The translations under genes and the position numbers were made by a program. From contig NZ_LQOY01000260.1 of NCBI RefSeq assembly GCF_002101675.1, forward strand, positions 1 to 64,000: 64,000 bases of DNA, in the 5' to 3' direction. Each line of letters starts with the position of its first letter. Position 1 is the first letter of the stretch. A model generated the notes under the pieces. The model saw only the letters and a list, made by a program, of their open reading frames with translations, was not told where the DNA came from and did not search any database. This document shows, piece after piece, positions 23,728-32,737 of this stretch. The DNA is from Mycobacterium gordonae (lineage in GTDB: Bacteria; Actinomycetota; Actinomycetes; Mycobacteriales; Mycobacteriaceae).

Positions 23728-24897
23728 CTAGCCGGCGGCCGGGCTGCGCGGCATGACATAAGCGCGGGGCGGGACCCGCAGCACGTTGCTCAGGCTCATC
23801 CCGCCGCCGGCCCTGCCGCCCAGCTGACCGAGCGGAACCCCACCCGGCAGGTGTTCTGACACCTTCTCGGCGGCAACGTCGACGTTGGTGAGTGCCCTGG
23901 CGGCCGGCGTGATGGCCTGGTTAGCCGCGGCCCACCCCCGCGGCACCGACAACTCGCCGACCGACGCGGCGCGCCCCATGCCGGCCACCACCCCCGGACC
24001 CCCCGGGGAGCCGACCACGTTACCCAGCGCACCCATCGCCCTGGCCCCGTTCTCGACCGCTCCCTCCACCGCTTTGGCCGCGGCCGGGACCATCCCCTTC
24101 ATGAAGGAGCTCGTCGTATTCGTCATCGACACACCGGAATTGAGCATCGACATGTTGTTGTTGACCATCGAGACGATGTTGCTGATCGGTGAGAGGTGCG
24201 GGCTGAGGGCCTTCCAGGTGTCGCCGAGCCACGACGTCGGCGACGAACCTTGCTGAGCGGGGGCGGCGAGTTGCTGCAGCGCCTGCGGCACATTGGTCAT
24301 CAGCTGAGTGGCGGCCGCCGAGTCGGTTGCCTGCTCCACAGCAGCGGCCTGCTCGGCCACTCCACCGACGTTGGTGATCTCCGGCGCCTCCTCGAAGGCC
24401 GACAATGTCTCGGTCGCGGCCGCCGCAGCACCGGCGTAGCCGTACATCGCGGCGGCGTCCTGGGCCCACATCTCGCCGTACTCTGCCTCGGTCACCGCGA
24501 TCGCCGGAGTGTTCTGGCCGAGGAGGTTGGTGGCGATCAGCACCATCAACTGGGCGCGGTTCTCGGTGATCACCGTCGGCGGCACGGTCATGGCGAACGC
24601 CGCTTCGAAGGCGGCCACCGCCGTCCGGGCCTGGTTGGCGGTGAGCTCGGCCTGCGCCGCGGTGACGTTGATCCAGGCCAGATAAGGGGCCGATGCGGCG
24701 GCCATCAGGGCGGCCGACGAACCGATCCAGGACCCCACCGTCATTCCCCAGACCACCGATTGGACCGACGACGCCGCGGAATACAGATCCACTGCCAGGA
24801 TCTCCCACATCTGTGCGGCGACCAGTAGCGAACCGGCGCCGGGGCCGGTGTACATCCGTCCGGAATTGACCTCCGGCGGCAACGCTCCGAAATCCAT
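23728..24897 (-). CDS. PPE family protein, PPE18-like (SVP subgroup)
   Basis: 389 residues. The N-terminal PPE domain (about 1-180) starts MDFGALPPEVNSGRMYTGPG and contains WEILAVDLYSAA and the YGEMWAQDAAAMYGYAGA helix. The C-terminal part carries VGELSVPRGWAAANQAITP, the SVP signature (GxxSVPxxW) near residue 315. Such proteins are exported by ESX-5 as heterodimers with PE partners. The gene is 17 bp downstream of the PE gene and co-transcribed with it. In M. tuberculosis the PPE18 locus is followed by esxK/esxL; these are absent here. Confidence 0.93.
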   Translation of the reverse strand: MDFGALPPEVNSGRMYTGPGAGSLLVAAQMWEILAVDLYSAASSVQSVVWGMTVGSWIGSSAALMAAASAPYLAWINVTAAQAELTANQARTAVAAFEAAFAMTVPPTVITENRAQLMVLIATNLLGQNTPAIAVTEAEYGEMWAQDAAAMYGYAGAAAAATETLSAFEEAPEITNVGGVAEQAAAVEQATDSAAATQLMTNVPQALQQLAAPAQQGSSPTSWLGDTWKALSPHLSPISNIVSMVNNNMSMLNSGVSMTNTTSSFMKGMVPAAAKAVEGAVENGARAMGALGNVVGSPGGPGVVAGMGRAASVGELSVPRGWAAANQAITPAARALTNVDVAAEKVSEHLPGGVPLGQLGGRAGGGMSLSNVLRVPPRAYVMPRSPAAG

Positions 24898-24914
24898 TTC
24901 TGTTCCCTCTCAGC

Positions 24915-25214
24915 TCAGTGCGCGGCCGCCGCGTTGGCGGCTTCGGTTATCGCATAGGAGCTGGCGCTGGTGGCCAGCGTGGCAACGAACCGGTCGTAGA
25001 TCTCGGCAGCCTTGGCGCCGACCGCCTGGTACATGGCGGCGTGGGTGGCGAACTGCGCCGCGGTGAGCAGCGACACCTCATCAGCGGCCGGGGGGACGAC
25101 TCCGGTGGTCGGCGCGGCCGCGGCTGCGTTGCTCGCGGTGGTGGCCGCACCGATGCTCTGCAGCACCTCGGCGGCGGCGGCCAGCATCTCTGGTTGTGCC
25201 GTGAGAAAAGACAT
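24915..25214 (-). CDS. PE family protein, PE13-like
   Basis: 99 residues, the minimal PE domain. It starts MSFLTAQPEMLAAAAEVLQSIG and has the conserved PTTGVVPPAADEVSLLTAAQF helix and the SYAITEAANAAAAH end; YAxxE-type ESX export residues are represented by YAITE near residue 88. It precedes the PPE gene by 17 bp and should form its heterodimer partner. ATG at 25214 is preferred because the PE start is invariant; an upstream extension to 25397 is spurious. Confidence 0.94.
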   Translation of the reverse strand: MSFLTAQPEMLAAAAEVLQSIGAATTASNAAAAAPTTGVVPPAADEVSLLTAAQFATHAAMYQAVGAKAAEIYDRFVATLATSASSYAITEAANAAAAH

Positions 25215-25679
25215 GCCCACTCCTAAGAATTGTTCGGCGACTGTGGTACTCGTCACTGGCTGCATTGGTGGTGACGGAAAGAGATGCACATGATTGCCGG
25301 GGCACGCGCCGCAGCGATAGGCCAACAATTCCCAATCGCTTTGAGCCGAAGTGCACTGTGCACCGTTGCGCAGTTGCGGGAGGTTGATTTTCACCAAACG
25401 CCACCGTCAACGGTGCAAACTGCACCTTTCAACTTTCAGCAACCGCATCTGGTGCGACGAGAACGGCTGGGCTACCATCCGCCGCCTGTTCGATATGCAC
25501 TGTGCTGCAAGTCATTCAGGGCACCGGTTGGGGCTGTGTTATGGGCGGGGTACTGGACGACCAGAACCTGATTTCGATTCATCCCGATTGCGATTATTCC
25601 TGCGGCACATCAGGTTAAATCCCGCATAACAGTCCGAACGTAAAGTGCGCCGGTAGCCGCTCACCCTTAAAATCAGCGC
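25215..25679. other. Intergenic region with repeated TGCACTGTGC motifs
   Basis: This 465-bp divergent region between the PE/PPE pair and the PucR-type gene has no convincing ORF. It holds GTGCA-CTG-TGCAC (25351-25363), GGTGCA-AAC-TGCACC (25412-25426), and a second exact TGCACTGTGC (25496-25505), plausible regulator sites. A TAAAAT -10 box at 25668-25673 serves the plus-strand gene with 6 nt to its GTG, a leaderless geometry. Confidence 0.5.
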
Positions 25680-26927
25680 GTGGCATGGCAACAACCCTCG
25701 CCGCGCATCCGTGAACTCATTCGGGAGGGAGCGCGCATTGCCCTGAACCCGGGCGCCGAATGGATTGAGCAACTCGACCGGGCCACCATCGCAGCCAACC
25801 CCGCGGTTGCCGCCGACCCGGTACTGGCAAAAGTCATCCAGAAAGCCAATCGGGCCAACCTGGTGCACTGGGCGGCGGCGAACATGCGCGACCCCGGCGC
25901 TCCGGTGCCGGCCAATCTCGGCACCGAACCGCTACGGATGGCACGCGACCTGGTACGCCGCGGACTCGACGCGCTGGCCCTCGATATCTATCGGATCGGC
26001 GAATACATGGCCTGGCGGCTGTGGATGTCGATCGCCTTCGACCTCACCTCCGATCCCGACGAGCTGCGCGAATTGCTGGATGTCTCTGCCAAGTCCGTCA
26101 ACGACTTCATCGAGGCCACGCTGGCCGGCATCGCCGCGCAGGTACAGCAAGAGCATGACGAACTGACTCGCGGCACTCATGCCGAGCGTCTCGAGGTGGT
26201 CGGCCTCATCATCGACGGCGCTCCGATGAGCCGCGAACGCGCCGAAGCGCGGCTGGGATACGCCCTGAGCCGCCACCACACCGCTGCCATCATCTGGAGC
26301 GACGAGCTCGACGGCGACCACAGCAACCTCGACCGCGCGGCCGACGCGTTCTGCCGCACCGCAGGTTCGGCGCGACCGCTGACCGTGGTGGGTGGGCTCG
26401 CCAGCCGGTGGGTGTGGGTGTCTGACGCCGAAAGCCTGGACGTCGACGATGTGCACGCCGCAGTGGCCGACGCGCCGGGTGCGCGCATCGCGGTCGGAAC
26501 CACCGCGTTCGGGCTCGAGGGTTTCCGGCGCAGCCATCTGGAGGCGCTGACCACCCAGCGCACGCTGGCCCGCCTCCGGTCAGATCAGCGGGTCGCGTTT
26601 TTCGCCGATGTGCAGATCGTCTCGCTGATCACCCAAAACCCGGAGGCGGCAAGCGAATTCATCACGAATACGCTGGGCGGACTCGAGTCGGCCGGCCCGG
26701 AACTGCAGACCGCGCTGTTGGCTTTCATCAACGAACAGTGCAACGCCTCCCGTGCGGCCAAACGCCTCAATACGCACCGAAACACGTTGCTGCGCAGACT
26801 CGAGTCGGCGCAGCGGCTGCTGCCGCGGCCACTGGATCACACGTCGGTGAACGTGGCGGTCGCCCTGGAAGCGCTGCAATGGCGGGGCACCAGGACACCT
26901 ACCCGCGACAACAGCGTGCCCGCCTGA
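25680..26927 (+). CDS. PucR-family transcriptional regulator (Rv1194c-like)
   Basis: 415 residues. The N-terminal part (about 1-160) is the helical sensor domain common to mycobacterial members. The middle contains a GGDEF-like region (ALSRHHTAAIIWSDELD). The C-terminal HTH_30 helix-turn-helix is LLAFINEQCNASRAAKRLNTHRNTLLRRLESAQRLL near 345-380. Its target is unknown; the convergent fadD36 operon and the divergent PE/PPE pair are candidates. GTG at 25680 follows a TAAAAT -10 element by 6 nt, so it is probably translated from a leaderless mRNA. Confidence 0.9.
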   Translation: MAWQQPSPRIRELIREGARIALNPGAEWIEQLDRATIAANPAVAADPVLAKVIQKANRANLVHWAAANMRDPGAPVPANLGTEPLRMARDLVRRGLDALALDIYRIGEYMAWRLWMSIAFDLTSDPDELRELLDVSAKSVNDFIEATLAGIAAQVQQEHDELTRGTHAERLEVVGLIIDGAPMSRERAEARLGYALSRHHTAAIIWSDELDGDHSNLDRAADAFCRTAGSARPLTVVGGLASRWVWVSDAESLDVDDVHAAVADAPGARIAVGTTAFGLEGFRRSHLEALTTQRTLARLRSDQRVAFFADVQIVSLITQNPEAASEFITNTLGGLESAGPELQTALLAFINEQCNASRAAKRLNTHRNTLLRRLESAQRLLPRPLDHTSVNVAVALEALQWRGTRTPTRDNSVPA

Positions 26928-26930
26928 CCC

Positions 26931-28334
26931 TCAGCCTTCGGCCAGCAACTGCTTCTTGAGCACCTTGCCGAGAGCGTTGCGGGGCAGCGAATCGACGAAA
27001 CGCACTTCGCGTGGCCGTTTGTGGACCGAAAGTTGTTGAGCGACAAAGTTGATCAGCTCATCCGGATCGGCGGCACCCACCACGTACGCGACGATCCGCT
27101 GCCCCAGGTCCTCGTCCGGCGGCCCGACCACGGCAACCTCCTCGACACCGGGATGCCCGAGCAGTACCGTCTCGATTTCCCCCGCACCGATCCGGTAGCC
27201 GCCGGACTTGATCAAGTCGACCGACTCGCGGCCGACGATGCGGTGCATGCCGCCGCTGTCGGCCACCGCGACGTCGCCGGTGCGGTACCAGCCGTGCGGA
27301 TCGAAGGCCTCGGCGGTGGCCTCCGGCCGGTTCAGATAGCCGTCGAACAGCGTCGGGCCCCGAACAAGGAGCTTGCCCACGGTTTCGGCGTCATGCGGAA
27401 CGGGCTCACCGTGGTCGTCGATCAGCCGGGTCTGCACACCGGCCAACGGCAGCCCCACCCAGCCCGGGCGCCGTTCGCCGTCGGCCCGCGTCGACAGCGT
27501 GATCAACGATTCCGAGGCGCCGTACCGTTCGATCGGTCGGTGCCCGGTCAACTGCTCGAGCCGCTCGAACACCGGCACCGGCAGCGCGGCGCTGCCGGAG
27601 ACCAGTAGGCGGGCCGGGCGCAGCGCCTCGGCCGCCGCGGCATCGCCCACGACTCGGGACCACACCGTCGGGACCCCGAAGTACAGGGTGCCGCCCGCGG
27701 CAGCGTATCCCGCCGGCGTCGGTTTTCCGGTGTGCACGAAGCGATTTCCCACCCGCAGCGACCCCAGCAGGCCCAGCACCAGGCCGTGGATGTGATACAG
27801 CGGCAGCCCGTGCACCAACACATCGTCCGGGGTCCACTGCCAGGCCTCGGCCAGCGCGTCGAGGTCGGCCGCGATCGCCCGCCGACTGACCTGCACGCCC
27901 TTGGGCAATCCGGTGGTTCCCGAGGTGTAGACGACCATCGCCACCGACTCCGGTGGCGGTTCGGCATACCGGTGCCAGGAGCGGGCGTGCAGCCGTACCG
28001 GAATGTGCGGCAGGCCTTCGGGATCCTCGGGCATCGGCCCGAGCCACGCCTGGACCCCCGAGTCGGTGAGCATGTGGCGGCGTTCGGCCACTCCGACGTC
28101 GGCCGGCACCGGGACGACGGGCACGCCGGCAATCAGGCACCCGGTGATCGCCAGAACTGTCGACGCCGTCGGCGTGGCCAGCACCGCGACCCTGCTGGCG
28201 CCGGCCACCCTTTCGGCCACCGATGTGGCGGCACCGAGCAGGTCGCTGCGGCTCAGGGTGAACCCGTCGATGCTGACCGCGTCCGGAATGTCAGTGGCGG
28301 CAACGGCCGAGGGATTCAGCGAGGTCAGCAACAC
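26931..28334 (-). CDS. fadD36: Acyl-CoA synthetase FadD36 (malonyl-CoA-synthetase-like)
   Basis: 467 residues, adenylate-forming enzyme. The AMP-binding core is AMVVYTSGTTGLPKGVQVSRRA near 135-155, then RYGASESLITLS near 275, GWYRTGDVAVAD near 350, and the catalytic lysine in PRNALGKVLKKQLLAEG at the very end. The short length and overall layout resemble MatB-type small-acid synthetases rather than long-chain FadDs. It lies 10 bp after the Rv1192-like hydrolase gene in the same operon. The stop is 3 bp from the convergent PucR stop. Confidence 0.92.
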   Translation of the reverse strand: MLLTSLNPSAVAATDIPDAVSIDGFTLSRSDLLGAATSVAERVAGASRVAVLATPTASTVLAITGCLIAGVPVVPVPADVGVAERRHMLTDSGVQAWLGPMPEDPEGLPHIPVRLHARSWHRYAEPPPESVAMVVYTSGTTGLPKGVQVSRRAIAADLDALAEAWQWTPDDVLVHGLPLYHIHGLVLGLLGSLRVGNRFVHTGKPTPAGYAAAGGTLYFGVPTVWSRVVGDAAAAEALRPARLLVSGSAALPVPVFERLEQLTGHRPIERYGASESLITLSTRADGERRPGWVGLPLAGVQTRLIDDHGEPVPHDAETVGKLLVRGPTLFDGYLNRPEATAEAFDPHGWYRTGDVAVADSGGMHRIVGRESVDLIKSGGYRIGAGEIETVLLGHPGVEEVAVVGPPDEDLGQRIVAYVVGAADPDELINFVAQQLSVHKRPREVRFVDSLPRNALGKVLKKQLLAEG

Positions 28335-28344
28335 CTCTGGGACG

Positions 28345-29160
28345 TTACCCGTGCGGCGCCGGGAACAACGGGCGCAGTGCCGTCGGCGGCCGGAACGGCG
28401 CCCAGGTCCCCGCCGGCTGCGCCAGTCGATCGGCGATGGCCCAGATGGTCGCCGGGTGATGGCCGTAACCGATGTGGCTGCTGAGCACGGCGATGTTCTC
28501 CGCGCGGTCGGAGGTGGCGTCGATGCACGTCTGCCACGCCACCATGCCGTCGTAGCGCGAGTAGATGGATGTCGAAGGCACGGCCAGCGGTTCGTTTTCC
28601 ATCGACAGCGGCAACTCGTGCCGTTCGGCGTGCAGGCGCGCGAACAGGTTGAAGTGGCGGGCGGCGCGGGACTGGCCCTCGTGCTGCATCCGGTACGGGC
28701 TGCCCAGGGTGATCACCTGGCGCACGGCCGAAGGATTGCGGCGGGCCAGCCTGCGCGCGAAGATGCCGCCCAGGCTCCAGCCGATCAGGCTGACCGGGGC
28801 GTCATATCGGGTGTGCAAGTCATCGAGAAGCGCGCTCATGCCCGCGACCGCCTTGGTGGTGGGGCCGATGTTGACCCCAAGCCCCCACCCGTGCGCCTGA
28901 TAGCCGAGGCGGGTCAGCAGACGGCGCAGCGTCCAGGTGGTGCCGTCGCCGGCAAGCAGACCCGGCAACACCAGCACAGGATGGCCGTCACCGGAAGGCA
29001 GCGCGCGCCGCAGCGGCAGCGCGGCGACCAACTGGCCGTACTCGATCACGGCGCGCGGGATGTCGGTGAGCCAGAGTCCCACTCCGGGGGCTACCGCGGC
29101 GGTGTGATCCGACCATGGAGGACGGTCCATGCCCGGCTCGGCGGCTTCGGCCAGCGTCAT
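28345..29160 (-). CDS. Alpha/beta hydrolase (Rv1192-like)
   Basis: 271 residues. Lipase-like alpha/beta hydrolase with LPGLLAGDGTTWTLRRLL near 62, the nucleophile elbow IGWSLGG (Ser near 137), a likely acid in the YSRYDGMV region near 215 and a catalytic His region SSHIGYGHHP near 240. ATG at 29160 overlaps the stop of the upstream hydrolase gene (ATGA); an ORF extension to 29334 lies inside that gene and is rejected. Substrate unknown; membership in an operon with FadD36 suggests release or handling of an acyl substrate. Confidence 0.87.
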   Translation of the reverse strand: MTLAEAAEPGMDRPPWSDHTAAVAPGVGLWLTDIPRAVIEYGQLVAALPLRRALPSGDGHPVLVLPGLLAGDGTTWTLRRLLTRLGYQAHGWGLGVNIGPTTKAVAGMSALLDDLHTRYDAPVSLIGWSLGGIFARRLARRNPSAVRQVITLGSPYRMQHEGQSRAARHFNLFARLHAERHELPLSMENEPLAVPSTSIYSRYDGMVAWQTCIDATSDRAENIAVLSSHIGYGHHPATIWAIADRLAQPAGTWAPFRPPTALRPLFPAPHG

Positions 29161-30068
29161 CACGCCTCCTCGTCCCAAACCTTCATCAGCGTTGCCAGGA
29201 TCTCCTCGCCGCGGCCGAGGCCCGCGAGGTGGCTCTCGCCGGGCAGGTGAAACAGCTCCGCGTTGGGCAGTCGGGATACCACGTGCTCGCCGTGGGAGAA
29301 CGGGATGATGTGGTCGTGGTCGCCGTGCCACCAACGGACCGGCACCGTGACCTCCTCGAGCCGGAACCCCCAGTCCCGGGCGAAGACGATCACGTCGTTG
29401 AACGGCGCAGCGAGTTGCTTGCGGCTGCCGTTGAGCAGGTCGTCGAGGAACATCGCCTTGAACTCGGGCCGTGCGAGCAGATGACGGTCGGCCTCGGGCG
29501 AGAGCAGCGCGTAGACGTCGAGCGCTGGAGACGCGACCGGGCGGGCGGCACGGATCATCAGGCTGGCGCCTAGGCGCAACGGGGTGCCGCCGAGCCGCAG
29601 CAGGGGCGCGACCCGCAGCCCGAGGTTCATCAGTCCTCCGCTGATCGCGTCCGGTCCTTGGGTGGGCGCCACACCTCCCAGCACCCCGGCGGCCACCACC
29701 CGATCGGCCAGTCCGGCGGCGGAGGCCAGGGCGTACGGGCCTCCCCCGGACAGTCCGACGACGGCCAGCTTGTCGATGCCCAGGGTGTCGGCGATGGCAC
29801 GCAGGTCGTCGGCGAAAGCCGAGACGGCCTCGTACTGATAGGGCGTCGACGAGCCGATACCGGGCCGGTCGACGCCGATCAGACGGATGTTGTGGTGGTC
29901 GGCGTAGACGCGGGCCTCGGTCGGGATCTGCCGGCGCGCTCCGGGAGTGCCGTGCAGCCAGAACACGGCGCGTCCCTGCGGCGCGCCGAATTCGGCGAAA
30001 CCGATCTGCCGGTCTTCTCCGACGGCGATGCTTCCTTCGATCTTGGGACGGGCAATCGCGACAACCAT
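29160..30068 (-). CDS. Alpha/beta hydrolase (Rv1191-like)
   Basis: 302 residues. The oxyanion region FWLHGTPGARR is near 42-52, VDRPGIGSS near 74, the nucleophile in VVGLSGGGPYALA (Ser near 112), the acid in WWHGDHDHIIPFSHGEHV near 250 and the His in PGESHLAGLG near 280. These are the residues of a typical alpha/beta hydrolase of the proline-iminopeptidase/haloperoxidase-like class. ATG at 30068 is chosen because it gives the homologue's length; GTG at 30101 is an alternative, and neither has a clear ribosome site. It heads the operon with the next hydrolase and fadD36. Confidence 0.85.
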   Translation of the reverse strand: MVVAIARPKIEGSIAVGEDRQIGFAEFGAPQGRAVFWLHGTPGARRQIPTEARVYADHHNIRLIGVDRPGIGSSTPYQYEAVSAFADDLRAIADTLGIDKLAVVGLSGGGPYALASAAGLADRVVAAGVLGGVAPTQGPDAISGGLMNLGLRVAPLLRLGGTPLRLGASLMIRAARPVASPALDVYALLSPEADRHLLARPEFKAMFLDDLLNGSRKQLAAPFNDVIVFARDWGFRLEEVTVPVRWWHGDHDHIIPFSHGEHVVSRLPNAELFHLPGESHLAGLGRGEEILATLMKVWDEEA

Positions 30069-30181
30069 GCCGTGCAGCTTGTCATGCGGATGGGCCGCCA
30101 CGCACTACTTTCGGGCGGTTTCGGAACGTGATATCCGATACACTCTCGCATCTGATCAGAGATCCGCGCAGGTCAGAGCGG

Positions 30182-30391
30182 TCAGTCGTTGGCCAGGTAG
30201 ATCACGCGGTACCACCGCCGGGGCGGGCGCACGCTGGCGTCCACCTCGTCCAGCGGGGTGGCCGCCGCCAGCCGGATGTCCGTCAGCTGCGGGTTGTGCA
30301 TGCGGATGTAATCCTCCAGCTGGGCATCCCGGGCGTCCTCGCCCAGGGCGCTGTCCGCGATGGCCTTGCCCTCGCACCTCTTCCACGTCAC
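30182..30391 (-). CDS. Small conserved-type hypothetical protein
   Basis: 69 residues from GTG at 30391. It begins MTWKRCEGKAIADSALGEDA and ends WYRVIYLAND. No signal peptide or membrane segment is present, and I recognise no family. It lies 90 bp downstream of the CoA-transferase gene on the same strand and could be its last operon member. The frame stays open upstream to about 30410 without a better start. Codon use looks coding, but support is modest. Confidence 0.5.
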   Translation of the reverse strand: MTWKRCEGKAIADSALGEDARDAQLEDYIRMHNPQLTDIRLAAATPLDEVDASVRPPRRWYRVIYLAND

Positions 30392-30481
30392 TCCGACACG
30401 GTAGATCGTCAGCCGAGGGTGAAGATGGCTTCGCGCTCGCCGACGACTGTGAAACCAGCTTCACGCTCGGCCGCTGGAAGG

Positions 30482-32737
30482 TCAGCCGCCCCGCACCCTT
30501 TCCCCGATGACACCTTGCTCACGCAGCGCGGCCAGGTCGTCGCCGGACAGGCCGAGCCCGCGCAGGATCTCGTCGTTGTGCTGGCCCAGGGTCGGCGCGC
30601 CCGTACGGTGGTGGCTCGCCGGACCGGGGGTGATGCGAAACGGCCAGCCGGGATAGCGTCGCGGACCGGTGACCGGGTGGGTGAACTCTTGGTAGAACGC
30701 ACAGGCGCCGAGCTGTTCGAAGTCATACATCCGCTCGCCGGTAGCGAGCCGCTCGGCCGGAACACCTTGCGCGCGAAGATGTTCCACAATATCGATGGCG
30801 GTCTGGGTGCTGGTCCAGCCGGTGACCAGGTCATCGAACATGTCGTGGTCGAGTGCTCCCTCGTCAGGCACCGAGAGCGCGACCCACACCTCATCCTCGA
30901 CCGTCGGGTAGACGCCCTGCAGGTAACCCCCCAGACGGTTGCCGGTCCGCGGCCGCACGACACCGTTCATCGAGAAGTCGATCACCGGTTCGGCGGTGAC
31001 GCACGCGGCGACCTCGATCTGGGCGATCTCGACCAGCTGGCCTTCGCCGGTTCGACGCCGGTGCTCCAGAGCGGCAAGGAGCGCGACCGCGGCGTGCACC
31101 CCGACGACGGGGTCGGCCGGCCCCTGCAGGTTGCACGGCGGACCCTCGGCGTAACCGGTGACGGCCGTCATCCCGGAGGTTTGTTCGATGTTGAGCGCCC
31201 ACCCGACGTAGTCGCGCCAGGGCCCCTCCAGTCCGAAGCCGGGCATCCGCACCGCGATCACATCCCGCTTCATCGCGCTGAGGGATCGGTAGTCCAGACC
31301 GAACTGTTCGACCACTCGCGGCGAGAAATTCTCCACCACGACGTCCGCTTCGGCGGCCAGCCTGCGAGCGATCTCGCGTCCGCGCGGCGACGTCAGGTCC
31401 AGGGTGAGGTCCTTCTTGTTGAGGTTGGTGGCCTGCCACAGGGCGCTGCGCTCGTACCAGTCCTCACCCTCGAACGGATAGGCACCCGAATACCGGTGCC
31501 CATCGGGACGCTGAATGGACTCGACCTTGACGATGTCGGCGCCGAAGGCGCCGAGGTAGCAGGTCAGATAGGCACCGGCCCAGAAGGTGGACAGGTCCAG
31601 CACCCGCAGTCCGGCAAAGGCCATGGAACCTTGTGCAGCAGAAAGCGATTCGCCAGGACCAGACCACTCGGCACGGGCGCCGAGCCGTGGGCCCGGCTTC
31701 GGCTGCCCCACCGGCGTTTTCGACATCCGGAACGGCGCACCGGGGCGCCGGAAACCGCCAGTTTCGAGGAAGAAGCCGCGCTGGGCGTACTGGGGGCAAT
31801 CCAGCACAGTGGCGCCGTCGTTGACCGGTGCGGCCGGGATGCGCATCGCCTGGCACACCTCGACTGTTTCGGCGACGGTGCGCTCGGCGAGCAATGGCTC
31901 TGCCTTGGCGAAGAATTCGGCCCGTTCGGGGCCTCCGAGCATGATCGCGATCTGGTGTTCTCCGTACTCCGATAATCCGAGCAGCGCGCACACATCGAGC
32001 CAGTGTTGCCCGGTCAGACAGTTGATTCCCACCCAGCCGTCGGCCGCGGCCACCACCCCCAGCATCGGCGCGGCCCGCACATTCGGCGGTAGCCCCAGCT
32101 CGCGCATCCGCTGCGACATCAACATCGGGTACGGCAGCGTCGACAGCAGCGACTCGAACTCTGACACATCGACCACGCGGCCGGAATTGCCGAGCCTTAG
32201 CGCCGTTAATGCCCCCAGCGCGGCGTAGGCGCCCGCGACGTACTCCGATATGCGGGCACCCGCCTGCACCGGCGGGCGCTGCGGATCACGGGCGCTGATC
32301 CAGCCCGACACCGCCTGCATGGTCAGCGCGGTGGCGGACCGGTCCCGCCATGGACCGGACTGGCCGAAGTGAGAAATGTTGACCTGCAATATCTTTGACA
32401 TGACGGGCCCCAGCCCACTCGTCCGCAGCGTTCCAGGCGGCAGGTTCTCGATCAGGACATGAGCACCGGCCACGAGCTCACGTGCGGCCGCCTGCCCGTC
32501 GGGGGCGGTGAGGTCCAAGGTCGCGCCGCGCTTGCCCGCGTTGAGGTACTCGAACAGGCCGCCCTGGTGGCCGATGGCGCCGCCGCGGAACGGCCCCCAC
32601 CGCCGCAGCGGATCACCGCCGGGCGGCTCGATCTTGATGACCTCGGCGCCCAGATCGACCAAAAGCTTTGCGGCGTAAGGACCGGAGATCTGAGTGGCGA
32701 TCTCGACGACGTGGAGCCCCGTAAGGGGTCCACTCAT
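30482..32737 (-). CDS. Tandem CaiB/BaiF (class III) CoA-transferase fusion
   Basis: 751 residues, twice the usual size, because two CaiB/BaiF domains are joined. Domain 1 starts MSGPLTGLHVVEIATQISGPYAAKLL and domain 2, from about residue 380, starts MAFAGLRVLDLSTFWAGAYLTCYLGAFGAD; each has the DxGADVIKVE-type strand (LGAEVIKIEPP and GADIVKVESI) and a GLDYRSL-like segment. Class III enzymes move CoA between organic acids. Fused forms are known among actinobacterial steroid and terpenoid genes. The gene overlaps the aldehyde dehydrogenase by 4 bp. It belongs to the insertion absent from the equivalent M. tuberculosis locus. Confidence 0.9.
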   Translation of the reverse strand: MSGPLTGLHVVEIATQISGPYAAKLLVDLGAEVIKIEPPGGDPLRRWGPFRGGAIGHQGGLFEYLNAGKRGATLDLTAPDGQAAARELVAGAHVLIENLPPGTLRTSGLGPVMSKILQVNISHFGQSGPWRDRSATALTMQAVSGWISARDPQRPPVQAGARISEYVAGAYAALGALTALRLGNSGRVVDVSEFESLLSTLPYPMLMSQRMRELGLPPNVRAAPMLGVVAAADGWVGINCLTGQHWLDVCALLGLSEYGEHQIAIMLGGPERAEFFAKAEPLLAERTVAETVEVCQAMRIPAAPVNDGATVLDCPQYAQRGFFLETGGFRRPGAPFRMSKTPVGQPKPGPRLGARAEWSGPGESLSAAQGSMAFAGLRVLDLSTFWAGAYLTCYLGAFGADIVKVESIQRPDGHRYSGAYPFEGEDWYERSALWQATNLNKKDLTLDLTSPRGREIARRLAAEADVVVENFSPRVVEQFGLDYRSLSAMKRDVIAVRMPGFGLEGPWRDYVGWALNIEQTSGMTAVTGYAEGPPCNLQGPADPVVGVHAAVALLAALEHRRRTGEGQLVEIAQIEVAACVTAEPVIDFSMNGVVRPRTGNRLGGYLQGVYPTVEDEVWVALSVPDEGALDHDMFDDLVTGWTSTQTAIDIVEHLRAQGVPAERLATGERMYDFEQLGACAFYQEFTHPVTGPRRYPGWPFRITPGPASHHRTGAPTLGQHNDEILRGLGLSGDDLAALREQGVIGERVRGG

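Noticed and set aside
23701..23740. GC-rich inverted repeats at the PPE 3' end as a terminator
   Set aside because: The pairing is broken by mismatches and overlaps PPE coding sequence; not distinguishable from general GC richness.
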